Assembly (NCBI GenBank): GCA_945875545.1
Contig: CAMCKZ010000019.1
Coordinates: 1-42,813, forward strand
Length of the DNA stretch: 42,813 bases
From: Polyangium aurulentum
GTDB taxonomy: Bacteria > Myxococcota_A > Polyangia > Polyangiales > Polyangiaceae
Reading direction: 5' to 3'
The position numbers and the translations under genes are program-made. This document shows, piece by piece, positions 39,475 through 42,813 of this stretch (the first letter of the stretch is position 1; every line of letters starts with the position of its first letter). The notes under the pieces are model-generated. The model was not told where the DNA came from. It saw nothing but the letters and a program-made list of their open reading frames with translations, and did not search any database.

Positions 39475-41511
39475 CTATCGCGTTGATATTGCAGCGGTGA
39501 TGCGCGCCGCCACCGACGCCGCATCGAGGGCATATTCTTTGTAGAGCACCGTATCGGGCGCGCTTGCACCGAACGAGTCGATGCCGAGCAAAATCGCGTC
39601 GCCGCCCAGCACCGACGCCCATGGCCCCACGCGGCCGGCCTCAAACGCAGCGGCTCGCACGCCCTTCGGCAACACCGAGGCACGGTACTCCGCCGATTGC
39701 TCGAGAAAACGTTCGAGGCACAGCGCCGACACGACGCGCACGCTTTTTCCCTGGGATTCCAGGAGGGAGCGGGCTTCGATGGCACCGTGAACTTCCGCCC
39801 CAGAGGCGACGATGATGACGTCGATTTCGGGCGAACGCGACGCCTCCACGGCCACGTAAAGGCCCTTGAGCATGTCGTCGCGACGGAAAGCCTGTGGGCG
39901 CGCGATCGCGGGCACCTTCTGGCGCGAGAGGGCAAAAACGGTCGGCGCATTTTTTCGTTCGAGGGCGATCGTCCACGCGGCGGCGCACTCGAGGCCGTCC
40001 GCGGGGCGCACGAGAGCGACACCGGGAATGAGCCGCAGCGAGGCAATTTGCTCGATGGGCTGATGGGTCGGGCCATCTTCGCCGAGGAGCAAAGAGTCGT
40101 GGGTGTAGATCCACAAACAGCGCTGGCCCATCAGCGAACTGAGGCGAATCGATGGCCGCATGTAGTCGCTGAAGATCAAAAACGTGGATCCGTACGGCAC
40201 AAATCCGCCGAAGAGCGCGAGGCCATTGCAGATTGCACCCATGCCGTGTTCGCGAATACCGAAGTGCAAATTCCGGCCCGCAAACGAGTTGCGCGCGATG
40301 CTTTCAGACTTCGCGATAAGCGTTTTGGTCGAGGGCCCGAGGTCGGCGGAACCGCCCACAAGCCCCGGCACAAGGGCCGCCACGCGCTGCTGCACGGCGC
40401 TCGAAAGAGAGCGGGTCGCGTCGTCTTTTTGAGGCACGGCCGCGAGCAATTCTTCGAACAGATTGTCAGGCAATTCGCAGGCGATAAATGCGTCGAGGCT
40501 GGCAGCTGTCTCCCGGTTGGCCTCGCGCCACGCCGCGTACTCGCGGTGCCATTCCGCATGGGCAACATCGAGCCGCGCACGAACGGTTTCGTAGTGCGCG
40601 ACCGCCAGCGGGTGAACCTCAAAGGTCTTCTCCGGATCGAATCCGAGAACCTTTTTTGTGGCCGCGATCTCCGCCGCACCCAGTGGGGCGCCATGGGCCT
40701 CGGAGGTGTCGTGCGCGTGAGGAGCACCGTGCGCAATATGAGTGCGTGCAACAATGAATGATGGCCGCGTTGCCTCGCGCTTTGCCGCCTCGAACGCGCC
40801 CCGAAGAGCCTCGTGATCATGGCCGTCGATGCGTTGCACGAACCAGCCCATGGCCGCGTAACGGGCGCCCACGTCTTCGGTGAACGACAGCTCGGTGCCG
40901 CCCTCGATCGTGATGCGGTTGTCGTCCCAAAGCACGCACAGGTTCGAGAGCCCAAGGTGCCCCGCGATGCTTGAGGCCTCCATCGCGACGCCCTCCATCA
41001 CGTCGCCGTCGCTGGCGATGCACCAGATGCGTGTAGACTGAAAGGGAAACCCGAAGCGCGCGGTCGCCATTTTGGCACCGAGAGCCATGCCGATGGCGTT
41101 GCCCACGCCCTGCCCGAGGGGACCCGTGGTGGTCTCGACCCCTGGAGTATGACCGACTTCCGGATGCCCGGGGGTTTTCGATCGCCACTGGCGAAAGCTC
41201 TTCAGGTCGTCGATCGTGAGGTCGTACCCGGTGAGGTGCAGCATCGAATAAAGGAGCATCGACGCGTGGCCGACGGACAGCACGAAGCGATCGCGACCGA
41301 GCCACCGCGGGTCTTTGGGGTTGTGCCGAAGCACGTCGCTGAAGAGAACGTGCGCGGCGTCGGCGAGGCCCATTGGCGTGCCCGGATGGCCGCTTTTGGC
41401 CTTCTCGACCGCGTCCATCGACAGCACCTTGATCGTGCCCACACAGGCGGCGGCAGCAGGATCGACAGGGGCGGCGAAGGGCGGAACGGAGGCAACCATG
41501 CCGCGGCCCAT
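39475..41511 (-). CDS. tkt: Transketolase
   Basis: This is a 678-aa thiamine-diphosphate enzyme of the pentose phosphate and Calvin-type sugar interconversions. Family motifs are intact: KSGHPGTPMGLADAAHVLF, VLSVGHASMLLYSML, ETTTGPLGQGVGNAIGMALG, the ThDP/Mg motif ASDGDVMEGVAMEA, HFGIREHGMGAICNGLALFG, and LLGEDGPTHQPIEQIASLRL. It begins MGRGMVASVPP; ATG 41499 (MVASVPP) is an alternative start. There is no clear ribosome-binding site for either. The 45-nt gap to the upstream lipoprotein gene suggests co-transcription. Confidence 0.97.
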   Translation of the reverse strand: MGRGMVASVPPFAAPVDPAAAACVGTIKVLSMDAVEKAKSGHPGTPMGLADAAHVLFSDVLRHNPKDPRWLGRDRFVLSVGHASMLLYSMLHLTGYDLTIDDLKSFRQWRSKTPGHPEVGHTPGVETTTGPLGQGVGNAIGMALGAKMATARFGFPFQSTRIWCIASDGDVMEGVAMEASSIAGHLGLSNLCVLWDDNRITIEGGTELSFTEDVGARYAAMGWFVQRIDGHDHEALRGAFEAAKREATRPSFIVARTHIAHGAPHAHDTSEAHGAPLGAAEIAATKKVLGFDPEKTFEVHPLAVAHYETVRARLDVAHAEWHREYAAWREANRETAASLDAFIACELPDNLFEELLAAVPQKDDATRSLSSAVQQRVAALVPGLVGGSADLGPSTKTLIAKSESIARNSFAGRNLHFGIREHGMGAICNGLALFGGFVPYGSTFLIFSDYMRPSIRLSSLMGQRCLWIYTHDSLLLGEDGPTHQPIEQIASLRLIPGVALVRPADGLECAAAWTIALERKNAPTVFALSRQKVPAIARPQAFRRDDMLKGLYVAVEASRSPEIDVIIVASGAEVHGAIEARSLLESQGKSVRVVSALCLERFLEQSAEYRASVLPKGVRAAAFEAGRVGPWASVLGGDAILLGIDSFGASAPDTVLYKEYALDAASVAARITAAISTR

Positions 41512-41556
41512 AGCGCATTTCGCGCGCCGTTCGACGCCTTTATCGAGGCCGCGCGG

Positions 41557-42747
41557 TCACCGGGGAATCGCTCCGTGAAGCCGCGATCGTTCCACGCGAA
41601 AAGGGCTCAGTTCGCCCGCGGCGTCTTCCTCGATCGTGACGATGAAGCCGCGTTCGTCGACGTGAAAAAGATCACCGCCGGGGCCACGCAATCGGCCCTT
41701 CGTAGCCCGCACAAATTCTTGATCGCTGAGCGTGACGGAAGTTCCCTCGATGTGGACGCGACGAGCAGAAACGCGGGCAACCTTGCCCTCGGACAGGCTC
41801 TGAAAGAGCGGCGCGAGACTCAGGTCGCTGGCGATGGGTTTGTCGACCGCGAGCTGACGGCTCACGGACTGACCCGAGAGGATTCCTTTCGCCACAATCG
41901 ATCCATCGGGCTGCCTTTGAACCGTGAGATCGTAGACCGGTGTTCCGTCGTTCTTGAGCATCACGTGCAGCTCGCGCACGTTGCGCTCTTCGTCCAATCG
42001 CTCGATCGTAACGTCGTCGATCGTCGTCAGTCCGGCCTCGCCCACGCGGCCCGCGAGTCCCCGAATTTTGAACCACGAGAGCCCGCCCTTGGCCCCGGCG
42101 CGGCGCAAATAGCGGTATTCAAATCCGACCGGCACATCGCCCAAAAAGACCGTGTTCGTCTCGGCGTAGAGCGGTTTTTCGCGACTACTTTCGCCGTTCC
42201 AACACTGCGACTCGGAAAGGTCTTCGATCATCGCGAAGAGTTCGGCCACGCGCCCTGGGCCCTCGGTGCTGCACGAGACCGTGCCTTCGGCGGAACCAAA
42301 AACGCCGAGCTGCGCGATGCCCTTCGGGTCGTCTCTCGGACCGTACAAAACTTCCGCAACCAAATACGGACGACCACTGTTTCCGAGGCGTGCCGCGGTG
42401 CGGACAACCGCGACGTCACCGTGGGCGCGAACCGTTCGCGCGGCGGCGCTGAGCTTCGTCGCGAGGCTCCACGGCTCGTCAAACACCTCGCAGCTAATCG
42501 AGCGTTTTCCCACGCCGATAACGAATTTTGTGCCCACCGCCTTTGCCTCGCCCGGCGCGCGAACCTGCGCCTGAAACGAACCATCGGGCAGACGTACGTC
42601 GCGCACCACGAACGCCGCCGGAAGCGATGTCGGCGTCTCGGGCACGGCCCCATCGAGCACGCTTAACCCGACTCCACATCCCGATGCGACGAGCGCCGTG
42701 AGACCGATCCGAATGCATGCAATCTGCAACGACCTTCCTCGACTCAT
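41557..42747 (-). CDS. Predicted lipoprotein of unknown function (396 aa)
   Basis: This is a 396-aa predicted lipoprotein with signal SLQIACIRIGLTALVASGC (lipobox VASGC, Cys24). The ATG at 42747 overlaps the stop of the gene running off the right edge (ATGA). The mature protein is predicted beta-rich, with repeated hydrophobic strands (GDVPVGFEYRYLRRAG, LTVQRQPDGSIVAKGILSG) and a C-terminal QEFVRATKGRLRG segment. I do not recognise a family. It could be an outer-membrane-attached binding protein. Confidence 0.75.
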   Translation of the reverse strand: MSRGRSLQIACIRIGLTALVASGCGVGLSVLDGAVPETPTSLPAAFVVRDVRLPDGSFQAQVRAPGEAKAVGTKFVIGVGKRSISCEVFDEPWSLATKLSAAARTVRAHGDVAVVRTAARLGNSGRPYLVAEVLYGPRDDPKGIAQLGVFGSAEGTVSCSTEGPGRVAELFAMIEDLSESQCWNGESSREKPLYAETNTVFLGDVPVGFEYRYLRRAGAKGGLSWFKIRGLAGRVGEAGLTTIDDVTIERLDEERNVRELHVMLKNDGTPVYDLTVQRQPDGSIVAKGILSGQSVSRQLAVDKPIASDLSLAPLFQSLSEGKVARVSARRVHIEGTSVTLSDQEFVRATKGRLRGPGGDLFHVDERGFIVTIEEDAAGELSPFRVERSRLHGAIPR

Positions 42748-42813
42748 GGCTTGACCGCGAGGATCGACAACACGGTCAGGTGCTCCGTCTTCGCGGCGGT
42801 CACCGCGAGCGCG
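42744..42813 (-). CDS. C-terminal end of an unidentified protein (partial)
   Basis: A frame open from the right edge reads LAVTAAKTEHLTVLSILAVK and ends in TGA at 42744, overlapping the ATG of the lipoprotein gene (ATGA). Only 22 residues are visible, too few to identify the family. Confidence 0.6.
   Translation of the reverse strand, partial: ALAVTAAKTEHLTVLSILAVKP

Overview
The window is high-GC bacterial chromosome. It has many outer-membrane-type lipoproteins, legumain-like (C13) and PHM-type domains, long co-directional gene runs with ATGA/GTGA/TTGA stop-start overlaps, and a DUF2752/GYF_2 pair. This content suggests a myxobacterium (Myxococcota, Polyangia-like). That placement is inferred from gene content only.

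Region 1 (1-9.6 kb), defence. On the minus strand, reading right to left: brxE, brxA, brxB, brxC, a 51-aa ORF, an AlbA_2/Schlafen-type ATPase gene, an 18-aa mini-ORF, and the 5' part of pglX, which runs off the left edge. A brxE-brxA-brxB-brxC-pglX order is the published layout of a type 6 BREX phage-defence system; pglZ, brxD and brxHI would lie outside. The AlbA_2 gene sits between brxC and pglX and is flanked by a 62-bp direct repeat (53/62 identical). It carries a 16-copy tetrapeptide repeat. Upstream of brxE lie two tandem operator-like repeats 22 bp apart, a decayed ParDE module and a small HhH-like hypothetical gene.

Region 2 (9.6-12.5 kb), mobile or decayed DNA. There is an ISAs1-type transposase fragment, a doubtful small membrane ORF, and a lower-GC SEC-C/TPR/methyltransferase gene bracketed by two 64-bp repeats (50/64 identical), like a mobile cassette.

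Region 3 (12.5-18.8 kb), secreted and lipoprotein genes. These are a Cys-rich lipoprotein, a YHYH-domain lipoprotein translationally coupled to a periplasmic-binding-protein/C13-peptidase fusion, and a lipoprotein with a PHM-like copper monooxygenase fold.

Region 4 (18.8-21.2 kb), gene graveyard ending at a tRNA-Asn. It holds an AbiEii toxin pseudogene with an in-frame stop, a frameshifted RHS/YD-repeat remnant and the tail of a recombinase.

Region 5 (21.2-37.7 kb), seventeen minus-strand genes in a row. First transcribed are a YkgJ-like protein, valS and cysK. A protein-bound sulfur-carrier cysteine pathway follows: E1-like ThiF/MoeB, a CysO-type carrier, a truncated ThiF-like protein, a CysM-type synthase and a JAMM protease. 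Next come two secreted proteins of unknown function, an MFS transporter, a GYF_2 membrane protein, DUF2752, a triple-DsbA lipoprotein, a methyltransferase and a split YeeE/YedE sulfur-transport pair.

Region 6 (37.7-42.8 kb). A MarR regulator is on the plus strand, and an orphan DUF433 protein, a KGG protein, transketolase, a lipoprotein of unknown function and a gene running off the right edge are on the minus strand.
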